Positions 52,229 to 61,305 of a DNA stretch of 64,000 nt are shown piece by piece. The stretch lies in the NCBI GenBank assembly GCA_964451095.1, contig CAYVGI010000007.1:1-64000 (forward strand). The letters are read 5' to 3'. Every line of letters starts with the position of its first letter. Within the stretch, counting starts at the first letter, position 1. The stretch comes from DAOTTY01 sp964451095. Lineage in GTDB: Bacteria > Chloroflexota > Anaerolineae > Aggregatilineales > Phototrophicaceae. A model generated the notes under the pieces. The model was not told where the DNA came from. It did no database searches and worked only from the letters and a program-made list of their open reading frames with translations. A program made the position numbers and the translations under genes.

Positions 52229-55144
52229 ATGAAACGACTGAGCAAACGTTTCAAGCGGGCGCTGCGGCGCAGCCAAACCGGGCAAGCGATCTTGCTACTG
52301 GCATTTGGGTTTTTGGTGCTGCTGGGCTTCGTAGGCATCGTAACCGACCTGTCGCTGCTGTTTGTGCGCTTTACAGCGCTGCGCCGCGCGGTGGACAGTG
52401 CCGCCGTTGCCGCAGCAGGGCAGTTCAACCGCACCGAAAGCGACCAGATCAATAAAGAGCGTACGACGTTCGCTGCACGCCAGTTTTTGGAGTTCCACGG
52501 CATTGACCCTAGCGGCGTCATCGTCGATACGTGCTCCAGCGTGCCGAACAATGTCGATCCGGCATCGCCAGACAACTGGAACTACACAGATGCTGACATC
52601 GCCGCTGTGGAAGGGGGCGGTCCGCGCCCGGCAGGTGTGCCAACAGATATCGACGACGAGGACGCTGCTACGCTGATGCGCTACCAGCGCGAGGTGTTCA
52701 ATGACGTGTGCGATCCCGAAAGTGAAGGTGACCCAACCGCCGCGCTTTCTGGGCGGAAGCTGGTGCGCGTGCAGGCAAGCATCAGCGTGCCCACCACGTT
52801 CATGAGCTTGTTCGGCTACACTGAGTTTGACCTGACGGCGAGCGCTGTATCGGAAACAGCATCACTAGACGTGGTGATCGTGTTGGACGTGAGTGAATCA
52901 ATGCTGTTCGACACCACCTACGACGACTACGACGCTTACATCTTCGGCGCAGGTGACTTTTACGGTCCCGGCACAGACCGGGGACATCGCTTTTACCGGT
53001 ATCTGCCGCCGCGTATTGCCTTTGTGCACGACCACTACGAAAATCTCGGCGGTTTGGAGAACAGTACGACCGAATTCCGCAAGCTGTTCTTGCAGGAGTA
53101 TAACCTGGGCGGTTTCCTCGTGCGGGATACCACCTTCAGCCCCTCTCCTGAATTTGACGGTCCTGAGCCGTGGCGGACTGTACCCGACCTAGACCCGGCA
53201 ACCCAGGTGGATCTCTCCTATGGGCGTTACTACATGGACGGCAACACGCCCAGCCTAGTTGACCCCGGTAACGCTGCTGTGACTGCGGCAGTTGGTGGCG
53301 GGGGCGCCCCTGGCGGCGTCACACTTGTCGATATGCGTGAGGACTGCCGTGTGGCGGTACATCCCGCGTCTGTGCGCATACCTGTTGAGTCCGGTGTGCC
53401 CAACGAGGGCTACGGCACAACAGAATCTTTGCTGGAGCAGTACAACGCGCTTACCGGTGACGCATGGAGCAGCGGTGCGGGCGACTTCTTCCAGGCAAAC
53501 TTCGATTTCTACGGATGCTGTAACGACCCCACAGGCGGCGCGATCATTGACCCGGAGACGAGGGTCATCACGCCCGCAGGCTTCCCCGGCGGACCTGATC
53601 AGGCGCAACAGGAACTCTTTTACGAAGGGCGCGGCGACAACGACTTCTCCGACCTAGTGTGCCAGCCGTTTAAGCAGGCACGCGACGCGAGCATGGAGTT
53701 TTTGCTCAACATTGACTTTGTGGCGGGCGACCGTGTGGCATTCGTTACGTTCGACCGCACCGCGCACATCATCGACCCTGACCTGGACGGCACACAATAC
53801 ATCCCCATGATTAGCGACCGTGCCATTGCGATGGAAGTGCTCACGCAGTCCATTGGTGTACGCGCAGAGCCAACCTTCTACACTTCGGTTGACCCAGCAA
53901 CAACGGGGTTGCCTATCGGTCCGCAGTTCGATACCGCCAGCGGCAGCAACGTCTTCTACTGGAACGCGTTCAGCAACGGTACCAATGAAATTGATACCGA
54001 CAACGATGGCGAGAACGACGCGCTGGAAGGTATTCCGCTCGACCGCGACGCGCAGTACGAAGACCTACCATCGGGCGCACTTACCCGCGAGTATCTCGTG
54101 CGAGACTCCTGTGCGTTCGACAACGCTGCCCTGCCCGGCGATAACGGTTTTGGCTTCTCCATCTGGGACCCCAACAATCAGGAATGGGGCATCCTGGGCG
54201 ATGCCATGACGCCCGACCTGGATAGCACCACCCGCAACAAGCTGGACAACTTTACTGACCCGATTCGCTATGCTTTCCAGTCGTATGAGTTCTGGGGGCA
54301 GTGCCGTGGTACCAACATCGGTGCCGCGCTGCGCGAATCGAACAATGTGCTCACCAACCCCGGTTGGACGCGCCGCGACGGTGCGGTTTGGGTGGTGGTG
54401 CTGCTGAGTGATGGTGCTGCTGGCGCGACCGACCCCATTGGCGGCGGCAATGAAGCACGCCCATATCTCCGTGCAGACAACAGCCAGGACTGGCGTATTG
54501 ACGACGCAGCACCCATAGCCGCCGACTACGGTGTGTACGGCTTCTGCCCGAACCAGGCGCAGAACGACAGCGGCGAACTCGTCGACAGCGGTGTTTTGCT
54601 GGATGCTGTGCCACCCCACTGCACCGACCTGGATCCGGAAACACGCCATGCCTGTGGCACCGACATTGACGGTGACCCGAACAGTAAACTCCCGCTGGAA
54701 ATTCCGCTCATCACATCCATCCAAGACACCGCTCCCAACTTGAGCGACCCGGGTTGTGCTTCCTACGACCCGGACGACTACGCCCGCGACTGGGCAGACT
54801 TCGTCGCGATGGATCGTGGCGACAACCGCCAACTGCCGACGATTTACACCATCGGCTTTAACCTGGAGTACAACGCGAACCCCGGTGACCCTGGCACGCC
54901 AGACGGTGCCGCTAACAAGTGCGAGGCAAACCCGACGGACTGCCTGGGCGAAGAGCTGCTCCGCTATATCGCGGATATCGGCGACAACAACGAGCGTAAT
55001 GTCGGTGACTATCCCAACGCTGCCGATGGTGACCGCTTTACCGAGGTCAACTATGGCAACTACTGGAACGCGCCCGACGGTGACCAACTGACGGATGTGT
55101 TCGACGAAATCGCAAGCCGCCTGTTCATCCGCCTCACTGGCTGA
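52229..55144 (+). CDS. TadG-like surface protein with VWA domain
   Basis: 971 aa. The N-terminus is the TadG-type anchor 'SQTGQAILLLAFGFLVLLGF' (about residues 16-35), then 'LRRAVDSAAVAAAGQFNR' as in TadG/Flp-associated proteins. A von Willebrand factor A domain follows with the metal site 'DVSES' at about residue 219, but about 270 residues separate it from the next VWA strand ('FLLNIDFVAGDRVAFVTFD', about 487), so a large insertion sits in the domain. The stop shares bases with the next start (TGATG). Confidence 0.8.
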   Translation: MKRLSKRFKRALRRSQTGQAILLLAFGFLVLLGFVGIVTDLSLLFVRFTALRRAVDSAAVAAAGQFNRTESDQINKERTTFAARQFLEFHGIDPSGVIVDTCSSVPNNVDPASPDNWNYTDADIAAVEGGGPRPAGVPTDIDDEDAATLMRYQREVFNDVCDPESEGDPTAALSGRKLVRVQASISVPTTFMSLFGYTEFDLTASAVSETASLDVVIVLDVSESMLFDTTYDDYDAYIFGAGDFYGPGTDRGHRFYRYLPPRIAFVHDHYENLGGLENSTTEFRKLFLQEYNLGGFLVRDTTFSPSPEFDGPEPWRTVPDLDPATQVDLSYGRYYMDGNTPSLVDPGNAAVTAAVGGGGAPGGVTLVDMREDCRVAVHPASVRIPVESGVPNEGYGTTESLLEQYNALTGDAWSSGAGDFFQANFDFYGCCNDPTGGAIIDPETRVITPAGFPGGPDQAQQELFYEGRGDNDFSDLVCQPFKQARDASMEFLLNIDFVAGDRVAFVTFDRTAHIIDPDLDGTQYIPMISDRAIAMEVLTQSIGVRAEPTFYTSVDPATTGLPIGPQFDTASGSNVFYWNAFSNGTNEIDTDNDGENDALEGIPLDRDAQYEDLPSGALTREYLVRDSCAFDNAALPGDNGFGFSIWDPNNQEWGILGDAMTPDLDSTTRNKLDNFTDPIRYAFQSYEFWGQCRGTNIGAALRESNNVLTNPGWTRRDGAVWVVVLLSDGAAGATDPIGGGNEARPYLRADNSQDWRIDDAAPIAADYGVYGFCPNQAQNDSGELVDSGVLLDAVPPHCTDLDPETRHACGTDIDGDPNSKLPLEIPLITSIQDTAPNLSDPGCASYDPDDYARDWADFVAMDRGDNRQLPTIYTIGFNLEYNANPGDPGTPDGAANKCEANPTDCLGEELLRYIADIGDNNERNVGDYPNAADGDRFTEVNYGNYWNAPDGDQLTDVFDEIASRLFIRLTG

Positions 55145-58100
55145 TGCAACAGCAGACCAATCGCAAGCAAATGGGTGCACCGGGTAACACCCCGGCGGCA
55201 CCTCTTGTAGGAGTGAATGAGTTTATGCAAGCAATCCAACGTCCACCGGACAACCACACAGACCCACGAAAGGGGCAAACGCTGGTCGAATTTGCGATCA
55301 CCCTGCCCATCGTGCTGGTGCTGATGTTGGGGATTGTCGAATTCGGGCGCATCTTCCAGGCGTGGATCTCTATCCAGAATGCGACGCGCATTGCCGCTCG
55401 CTACGCCAGTACCGGGCGCTATCTCGAAGAATTCGACAACCTGATCCTCGACGACAGCATCAACCTCGGCGCGGAGGACTCCGAGTCCATCGTGCCCTGC
55501 GTCATCAATACTGGCATTACCGGCGGCAATACCCAGCTTTACTACGCGACATCCAACTCCACTGCCAACGGCGTGCAGCACGTCCCCGTTGGGCAGGAGC
55601 GTATCTTCCGGACGTGGTGGGGCAAAGATTGTGAGCCAGAGGCAATCGAGGGCGGTCCCAGTACCGACCAGTTCCTGCGTGAAGACCTCGTACGCATCCC
55701 GTCCATCTACAGTATTGCTGCCGACGGTGCGGGCGGTTTGGGCGTCCAGCCCATTAACGTGGAGGAGATTACATCGGGTGGTGGCAACCAGGTCGCCGAA
55801 GAGCGGCTGGCAAAGTTCTTGTACTCCGTTTGGCACCCGCGCTACCCACAGCTCATGTGGAGCCCTAATACGAGTGATGTGACTCAGACGCTCGTCACGC
55901 CCGGTGAACTGCCGCCGCTGGATGTGGACGGACCGGACGACGGCGGCAATGCACAACGCGCCCTGGAGTTGCAGGGTTATTTTTCCGTCATGATTTGCAG
56001 CAGCCGCGAAGTGCTGCAGGACGAAACACCCTGGATCGGCATAGTAGATGACGAAGGTGAGCCGACCTTTACCAACCGTTACATTCCGATCTTCAACCCG
56101 GAAGAGTTCGACCCGTCCGCTTATGCGTCGCCAAACCGTGCGTCTGACGAAGCGAATGCACAAGTCCTACTAGACTCCCTAAGCGAAGGCGGCAGGTACT
56201 TCAACCGCTACACGGACATGCCAAGCTGCTTCCTCAACGTGAGTGGGGACAACGCTGGCGTCCGCTGGCTAGACCCCGGTGGTCCTGGCGACCGGGTGGA
56301 TGTAGCGGTGTCTTTCTATCACCCGCTCATCACCCCGCTTGGCTTGGCAGACTTCCTGCCTATGCACGCTCGCCGTTCCGCAGTCGTGGAATCGTTCCGC
56401 AGTGCGAGTGCACCGTCCAGTGACCCATCTGGTGCGACGGGCAGTGACGGCATTGACGAGAGCCTTAACGCCACACCAACGTTTACCTTTACACCGTCGC
56501 AGACTTTCACACCGTCAAACACGCCGACTGCAACATTCACACCCACAGCATCCCCCACACCAGAAGAACTCACGTTCGACTGTGCGGCGGTGGAGTTCGT
56601 GGCGATTGACCAGAACGTACCGGACAACGGCGACGATCAGAAGATCGGTTTCACGGCGGGCAGCGTCGTGTTTGTCATCCGCAACAACAACAACACCCCG
56701 GCACGCCTGCGCAGCGTTCAGCTTAACTGGTCGCGCAATGAGTACGACAGTGACCCAAGTGTGGAGCCTGTTCCCAACTACCCGGGCTTCTTCTTCGACC
56801 GCTTCGAGCTAGACGGCGCCGCCCACTGGGATGGCACCGACCGCGACCCGGAGACGAACACCATCGCAGAACTGGGTGACCGTACCCTGACCGGAGACTT
56901 TGAAATTCCGCCGAACCAGACTGTACGCTGGTCAGCAGTTTACCAGAGCGGTCCGACGATCCTGAGTGATGTGCTGCCGCGCAGCGCCTTCAGCGGCACT
57001 GCCTTCACGATGATTGACCCGCTCACGGGCATAGAATGCCCTACCCCACTGGAGTTCACGTCGACCAACGACGAGACGACCCTGACCGAGCCGCCGAACG
57101 TCGACCCGGAAACGGATTGCGCGAGCAGCACCATTGATTTTGGCAACGGCAGCCCGATGTTCCAGCAGCAGGGTTGGGTACTGCTCACGATAACCAACAA
57201 CCGACCCGACATCCCCGCCCCCATCCAAGATTTCTCCGTCACCTGGGGACCGTGGGAAGACCGTGAAGAGCCCGGCTCTGTGCGTTTGCAGGGTGTTTAC
57301 GTTGGTGGTGATGTACCGCCAGGTGGTACCCAAATCTGGGCAGCAAACAACAACGAGGGTGTGGGCATCAACCGGCTGACGGACAACGCAGGCACGCTGG
57401 AAGACCCCAATGACTATTCGTCCGTTACCCGTTCCGACGGGCAGTGGCTGGTCGGCGATGAGTTCGCCATCCCGCCGAACGCGAGCCGTAACTTCTGGCT
57501 GGACTTCAACGGAGACAACCTCTCTGGCGATCGTAACATGATCCCGTCCGACCTCAACGGCACACGGGTGACTATCGGCTGCCCGACCTTTGGCGAGGGC
57601 GAGGAACCGGGTGGTCCGGGCGATGACCCCAGCGGCGAGATCATCATTGACTTGCCAAACCCGCCACCACCAACCCCAGACTTGCGCAACGACCCGCCAA
57701 TTGCCCAGGATGACACGGTGATTGTCACCAATGCCAGCGGCAGAAGCAGCTTTGGCGCAGCCGATAGCGTGCTCAACAACGACACGGACTGCCTGGACGA
57801 TACGCTCAACCGCGTGAACTTCATTGAGCCGCCATGTGTCGATATCAACGATCCTAACGACCCAGGTGCTCAAAACGGTGACAACCCGCTAACTGTTTCT
57901 TCGTGCACGGGTAACAATGGTTGTAGAACTGACCGGGGTGGGCGCATCTACATGAACCCTGATGGCACGTTCGACTACGACCCGTCGAACAGTAACGCAG
58001 GCGACTTCTGTAGTGGTGAGGAGTTTGTTGATACCTACCCCTACCAGATCCAAGACGGTCGCCCGGGTAACGCAGCGTCGGCAACTGGCGTGCTCACACT

Positions 58101-58563
58101 TGTTGTACAGCCAAGCGGCGATTCGAACAGCCGTCCGGAAACGGTCGACGGTATCGGCACGCTTACGCTGGACACCGCCAACAGCAACACGATCAGTGCG
58201 CCTGGCAACCCCAACGATGGGCGTAACTTGAACCAGTTGTTCTTTGATGCTGATGGTGACACCCTGAGCTTCACGCTACGCAGCGTAGATGGTGCCGGGA
58301 ATGGCAGCATCACGATAAACAGCAACGGTAGCTGGACGTTCACGGCACCGCAAAGCCTGATCGACAAGCCGGACGGTACCATCAGCCAGGTAGAGATTAG
58401 CGTCCGTGCCAACGATGGTGCCGATAAGTGTAATACGCGTGACAACACGTTCAGGATCAACGTGATTGGCTCCGGTGAGGTTGAACCGGATCCGCCGGAT
58501 GATCCGCCGGACGACCCGCCGGATGACGGCGACTTCGGTGGTCCTATCACTGGCACGGGCTGA
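55144..58563 (+). CDS. TadE-like surface protein 2 with duplicated domain and cadherin-like repeats
   Basis: 1139 aa. Residues 1-40 are polar, then a TadE anchor ('GQTLVEFAITLPIVLVLMLG', about 43-62). An extracytoplasmic region follows, then a Thr/Pro-rich linker (about 442-475), two homologous domains of about 160 residues (about 478-637 and 656-817, each starting 'D-C-A' and ending 'h-x-C-P-T'), a Pro-rich linker, two cadherin-like/tandem-95-type repeats ('NDPPIAQDDTVIV', 'LFFDADGDTLSFTL') and a 'PDDPPDD' tail. It looks like an adhesin held in the membrane by a TadE anchor. It ends at a strong terminator. Confidence 0.78.
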   Translation: MQQQTNRKQMGAPGNTPAAPLVGVNEFMQAIQRPPDNHTDPRKGQTLVEFAITLPIVLVLMLGIVEFGRIFQAWISIQNATRIAARYASTGRYLEEFDNLILDDSINLGAEDSESIVPCVINTGITGGNTQLYYATSNSTANGVQHVPVGQERIFRTWWGKDCEPEAIEGGPSTDQFLREDLVRIPSIYSIAADGAGGLGVQPINVEEITSGGGNQVAEERLAKFLYSVWHPRYPQLMWSPNTSDVTQTLVTPGELPPLDVDGPDDGGNAQRALELQGYFSVMICSSREVLQDETPWIGIVDDEGEPTFTNRYIPIFNPEEFDPSAYASPNRASDEANAQVLLDSLSEGGRYFNRYTDMPSCFLNVSGDNAGVRWLDPGGPGDRVDVAVSFYHPLITPLGLADFLPMHARRSAVVESFRSASAPSSDPSGATGSDGIDESLNATPTFTFTPSQTFTPSNTPTATFTPTASPTPEELTFDCAAVEFVAIDQNVPDNGDDQKIGFTAGSVVFVIRNNNNTPARLRSVQLNWSRNEYDSDPSVEPVPNYPGFFFDRFELDGAAHWDGTDRDPETNTIAELGDRTLTGDFEIPPNQTVRWSAVYQSGPTILSDVLPRSAFSGTAFTMIDPLTGIECPTPLEFTSTNDETTLTEPPNVDPETDCASSTIDFGNGSPMFQQQGWVLLTITNNRPDIPAPIQDFSVTWGPWEDREEPGSVRLQGVYVGGDVPPGGTQIWAANNNEGVGINRLTDNAGTLEDPNDYSSVTRSDGQWLVGDEFAIPPNASRNFWLDFNGDNLSGDRNMIPSDLNGTRVTIGCPTFGEGEEPGGPGDDPSGEIIIDLPNPPPPTPDLRNDPPIAQDDTVIVTNASGRSSFGAADSVLNNDTDCLDDTLNRVNFIEPPCVDINDPNDPGAQNGDNPLTVSSCTGNNGCRTDRGGRIYMNPDGTFDYDPSNSNAGDFCSGEEFVDTYPYQIQDGRPGNAASATGVLTLVVQPSGDSNSRPETVDGIGTLTLDTANSNTISAPGNPNDGRNLNQLFFDADGDTLSFTLRSVDGAGNGSITINSNGSWTFTAPQSLIDKPDGTISQVEISVRANDGADKCNTRDNTFRINVIGSGEVEPDPPDDPPDDPPDDGDFGGPITGTG

Positions 58564-58594
58564 TCTGCCTGAGTGGTAACAACGCATAACCGCA

Positions 58595-58627
58595 CCCCCT
58601 GCTGCATTAACTGTGGCAGGGGGTTTT
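58595..58627 (+). terminator. Rho-independent terminator of the surface-protein operon
   Basis: CCCCCTGC (58595-58602) and GCAGGGGG (58616-58623) form a perfect 8-bp stem followed by TTTT. It lies between convergent genes. Confidence 0.85.
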
Positions 58628-58629
58628 GC

Positions 58630-59409
58630 TTATGTGGGGATGCCCGCCCGCCGGAACTTCGCCTCAAGCTCCCGCCGTGTCTCCTCGAACGACAGCGCAA
58701 GGTATGGGAATCCCAGCCATGCGTTCATAAACCCGAACGTCGCCCCGGTTAGCACCCGGAAGTGTGGCAGCGTCTCCCGCACGGGCCAGAACTCAAACGG
58801 TGGGTAGCTCAGCAATTGGCTAAACCCGTCAATGCCAATCGGACCCAGCCCCAGCCAAAACCACAGTACAATCGGCACCGGGCGCACCCGCTTGCGGAAG
58901 ACCCCATACAGGATACCGCCCGTCCACAGCGCCAGGTAAATCGCAATGTCCCGCGCACACACTGTGACTTTGTACCCCATCACATCGTTGCCCACGTAGC
59001 TGCGTGCCGCCCACTGCAAGTTCGCCCAACTGCGCAGTTCGTCAATGTCGTCACTAGATTCCGCGTACAGGTTGTCTACATTGGCGAAAGCGGGCGGGTT
59101 TGCTGCTGCGATCATCTCCTCGTAGGGCACGAGTGTGGTGCGCGTGTTCTCACGCGGGTAAAACCACTGCTCCCCAAACAAAAACACACTGCGGAAGCCA
59201 AACTGATGACAAAACGGTTTGTACGCAAAGTAAATCGCGTTGGCTGGGCGCGTGTAGCCCAGGTGCATCAGCGTGGGTGCCACGAACGGCAGCCACACAA
59301 AAATCCCCAGGAAAAATAAAACCACCACGAGCCAGCGTTTCGTCAGCCAGTACAGCGCCCGGTTCACTGCCAGCGCGATATTGCGTCCATCTTCGGTGCG
59401 GTCGGTCAT
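58630..59409 (-). CDS. DUF2085 membrane protein
   Basis: 259 aa, about five membrane segments. 'KPFCHQFGFRSVFLFGEQ' and 'CARDIAIYLALWTGGILYG' followed by 'PIGIDGFSQLLSYPPFE' match the conserved Cys/His and Asp positions of DUF2085 proteins. Function unknown. It lies downstream of the CcdA-TlpA gene but is separated from it by a terminator. Confidence 0.85.
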   Translation of the reverse strand: MTDRTEDGRNIALAVNRALYWLTKRWLVVVLFFLGIFVWLPFVAPTLMHLGYTRPANAIYFAYKPFCHQFGFRSVFLFGEQWFYPRENTRTTLVPYEEMIAAANPPAFANVDNLYAESSDDIDELRSWANLQWAARSYVGNDVMGYKVTVCARDIAIYLALWTGGILYGVFRKRVRPVPIVLWFWLGLGPIGIDGFSQLLSYPPFEFWPVRETLPHFRVLTGATFGFMNAWLGFPYLALSFEETRRELEAKFRRAGIPT

Positions 59410-59424
59410 GGGTGTCCCCTTAAA

Positions 59425-59461
59425 GAAAACAAAACAGGGGAGAGGTTAGCCTCGTCCCCTG
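59425..59461 (-). terminator. Rho-independent terminator of the ccdA-tlpA gene
   Basis: On the minus strand CAGGGGA and TCCCCTG, with an inner GAGG/CCTC stem and CTAA loop, are followed by TTTTGTTTTC. It lies about 45 bp after the stop of the CcdA-TlpA fusion. Confidence 0.85.
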
Positions 59462-59503
59462 GAACAAGCAAGTATACGTCTGGGTATTGATGGGTGTGCG
59501 GGT

Positions 59504-61171
59504 TTAGCCTAGCGCTTCCTCGATGAGTTCGGTGATGGCGTCGGCGGTTAGCGTGCCCAGGTGCCGCTCCACAATCACACCATCCTCGTTGATGAGGTAG
59601 GTGCTGGGGTAACTTTGCAGCGCGTACTGGTTCTGGATGTCGCCGCGTGCGTCCAGTGCCAGCGGGAACGTTAGCCCAAGCTCCTCCTGGAAGCCGAGAA
59701 TCTGGTCTTCGCTTTCACGGTTGTTCACCGCCACGATGACAAACCCGTCGTCGCGGTGCTCGTCGTATGCCTGCTGGAACTGCGGCATTTCAATGCGACA
59801 CGGTCCGCACCATGTCGCCCAGAAGTTGAGCAGCACGGTTTGCCCGCGCAGGTCTTCCAGCAGCAGCGGCTCGCCCTCGGTTGTGTACGTCAGGAAGTTC
59901 GGCGCGACATCACCCACATTGATGCCCACTTCGGCACCTTCCACAGTCGTGGTGTCCACATCAACGCGGGTTTCCAGAACTGGGGCAGTGGCAGCCGTGT
60001 TGGTGTCGGTGGTGGTATCTGCTGTGGTGGCAGCACCAGTAGAAGCTGCGCCTGTTGCCGCAACGGTTTCGAACTCGTTCTCGTTCACACAGTTGAACAC
60101 ATCACCCCACGGCACCTGCCCGGCAACTGCACCCGTGAAGCACTCCTCCATGTTGTAAGAAATTACGCCCAGCGAGCCTTGCCCACCCAGCGTACTCAGG
60201 CGCTGTAGCTGCCCGCTGGCAACCATCAGACCAATAGCAATGAGGAACGCGCCGCTGGCAAGCTTAATCGTGCCCATGTGCTTGTTCAGCCCGCGCAGCA
60301 TACCCTGGGCGCTGTCTAGCAGCAAGGCAGTGACAATAAATGGAATGCCCAGCCCCAGCGAGTACGCCGTGAGCATAGCGCCTGCCTGCGAGACACTACC
60401 GCCATTCGCTGCCAGGGTAAGGATCGCACCGTAAATCGGACCGATGCAGGGCGTCCAGCCAGCAGCGAAGACCACACCCATAAGCGTGCTGCCGCCAAAG
60501 CCACTGTAGCCGCTCGCAGCCATCTGCTTACGTGTGTCCGCATAGAGCGATAACTCAAGCTTGGTGAACAGATTTAGCCAGAATCCCTGTGGTTTGGTAA
60601 ATGCACCGCCGAGCACAAGCCACATCGCAAACGCTGTGAACACAGGCAGCGAAATCAGCGTGCGGTTGAAGATGTTCGCGTCCGGGTTCAGCGGGGAGGG
60701 GGGTAGGTCAAATGCCCAGAAGATGAGCACCGCACCAAACAGCGCTACACCAATCGTGAAAGCTAAATTTAAAACGCTTGCTCGCTGGCGCAGCCAGTTG
60801 AACAACCAGCTTAGGGCACCCATAAAGTGCAGACCGAACACAATAATCACAATACCGCCGACGCGCCCGATGAGCGCCGTTGCCGTGTTCACACCGCCAC
60901 CGACGACGCCCAAAAATGCGGTCGTCAGCAAGCCGATGCCCACGAACACCAGTGTAAAGCCGGTCACGAAGAACAAACTGTGCAGCCCGGTGCTCACCCG
61001 CGTGACGGCTTTGCTTTGTACTTGGGTGCCACCGCCTGCTGCCTGTGCCGCGACCGTATTGGTCACGCGCCCACCCATGTAGCTGATGTACGCTGGCACC
61101 AGCGGCAGCACACATGGGGAGATGAACGATATGAAGCCTGCTGCAAAGGCAAGACCTAACGTTATTTCCAT
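59504..61171 (-). CDS. CcdA/DsbD-type membrane protein fused to a TlpA-like thioredoxin
   Basis: 555 aa. The membrane domain (about residues 1-335) has the CcdA cysteine sites 'FISPCVLPLVPAYISY' (C20) and 'GWTPCIGPIYGA', which carry electrons across the membrane. A Thr/Ala-rich linker (about 375-405) leads to an outside thioredoxin/TlpA domain with W454-C-G-P-C458 and 'SYPSTYLIN' (cis-Pro). Together the parts can deliver reducing power to cell-surface targets, such as cytochrome c maturation. The membrane domain is longer than standalone CcdA because of an insertion near residue 150-215. Confidence 0.93.
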   Translation of the reverse strand: MEITLGLAFAAGFISFISPCVLPLVPAYISYMGGRVTNTVAAQAAGGGTQVQSKAVTRVSTGLHSLFFVTGFTLVFVGIGLLTTAFLGVVGGGVNTATALIGRVGGIVIIVFGLHFMGALSWLFNWLRQRASVLNLAFTIGVALFGAVLIFWAFDLPPSPLNPDANIFNRTLISLPVFTAFAMWLVLGGAFTKPQGFWLNLFTKLELSLYADTRKQMAASGYSGFGGSTLMGVVFAAGWTPCIGPIYGAILTLAANGGSVSQAGAMLTAYSLGLGIPFIVTALLLDSAQGMLRGLNKHMGTIKLASGAFLIAIGLMVASGQLQRLSTLGGQGSLGVISYNMEECFTGAVAGQVPWGDVFNCVNENEFETVAATGAASTGAATTADTTTDTNTAATAPVLETRVDVDTTTVEGAEVGINVGDVAPNFLTYTTEGEPLLLEDLRGQTVLLNFWATWCGPCRIEMPQFQQAYDEHRDDGFVIVAVNNRESEDQILGFQEELGLTFPLALDARGDIQNQYALQSYPSTYLINEDGVIVERHLGTLTADAITELIEEALG

Positions 61172-61305
61172 GGTTAGCGAACCTGTCCGTTTATTTTAAC
61201 TGTTGCACAATGGACGTGTTTGTCTGCTCACATGTTACAGCACGACCAGTGTTGTTATCTACGGTAGCCGCAGCGCCGCCCACGGAATGTAAAGCGGTTT
61301 ACGTT

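Noticed and set aside
54065..55201. Antisense open frame opposite the TadG-like gene
   Set aside because: It is the shadow of an acidic, GC-rich coding sequence. Its translation lacks membrane, signal or domain features.
55060..56163. Antisense open frame opposite the large TadE-like gene
   Set aside because: Same reason: it is contained in a well-supported gene and shows no recognisable protein features.
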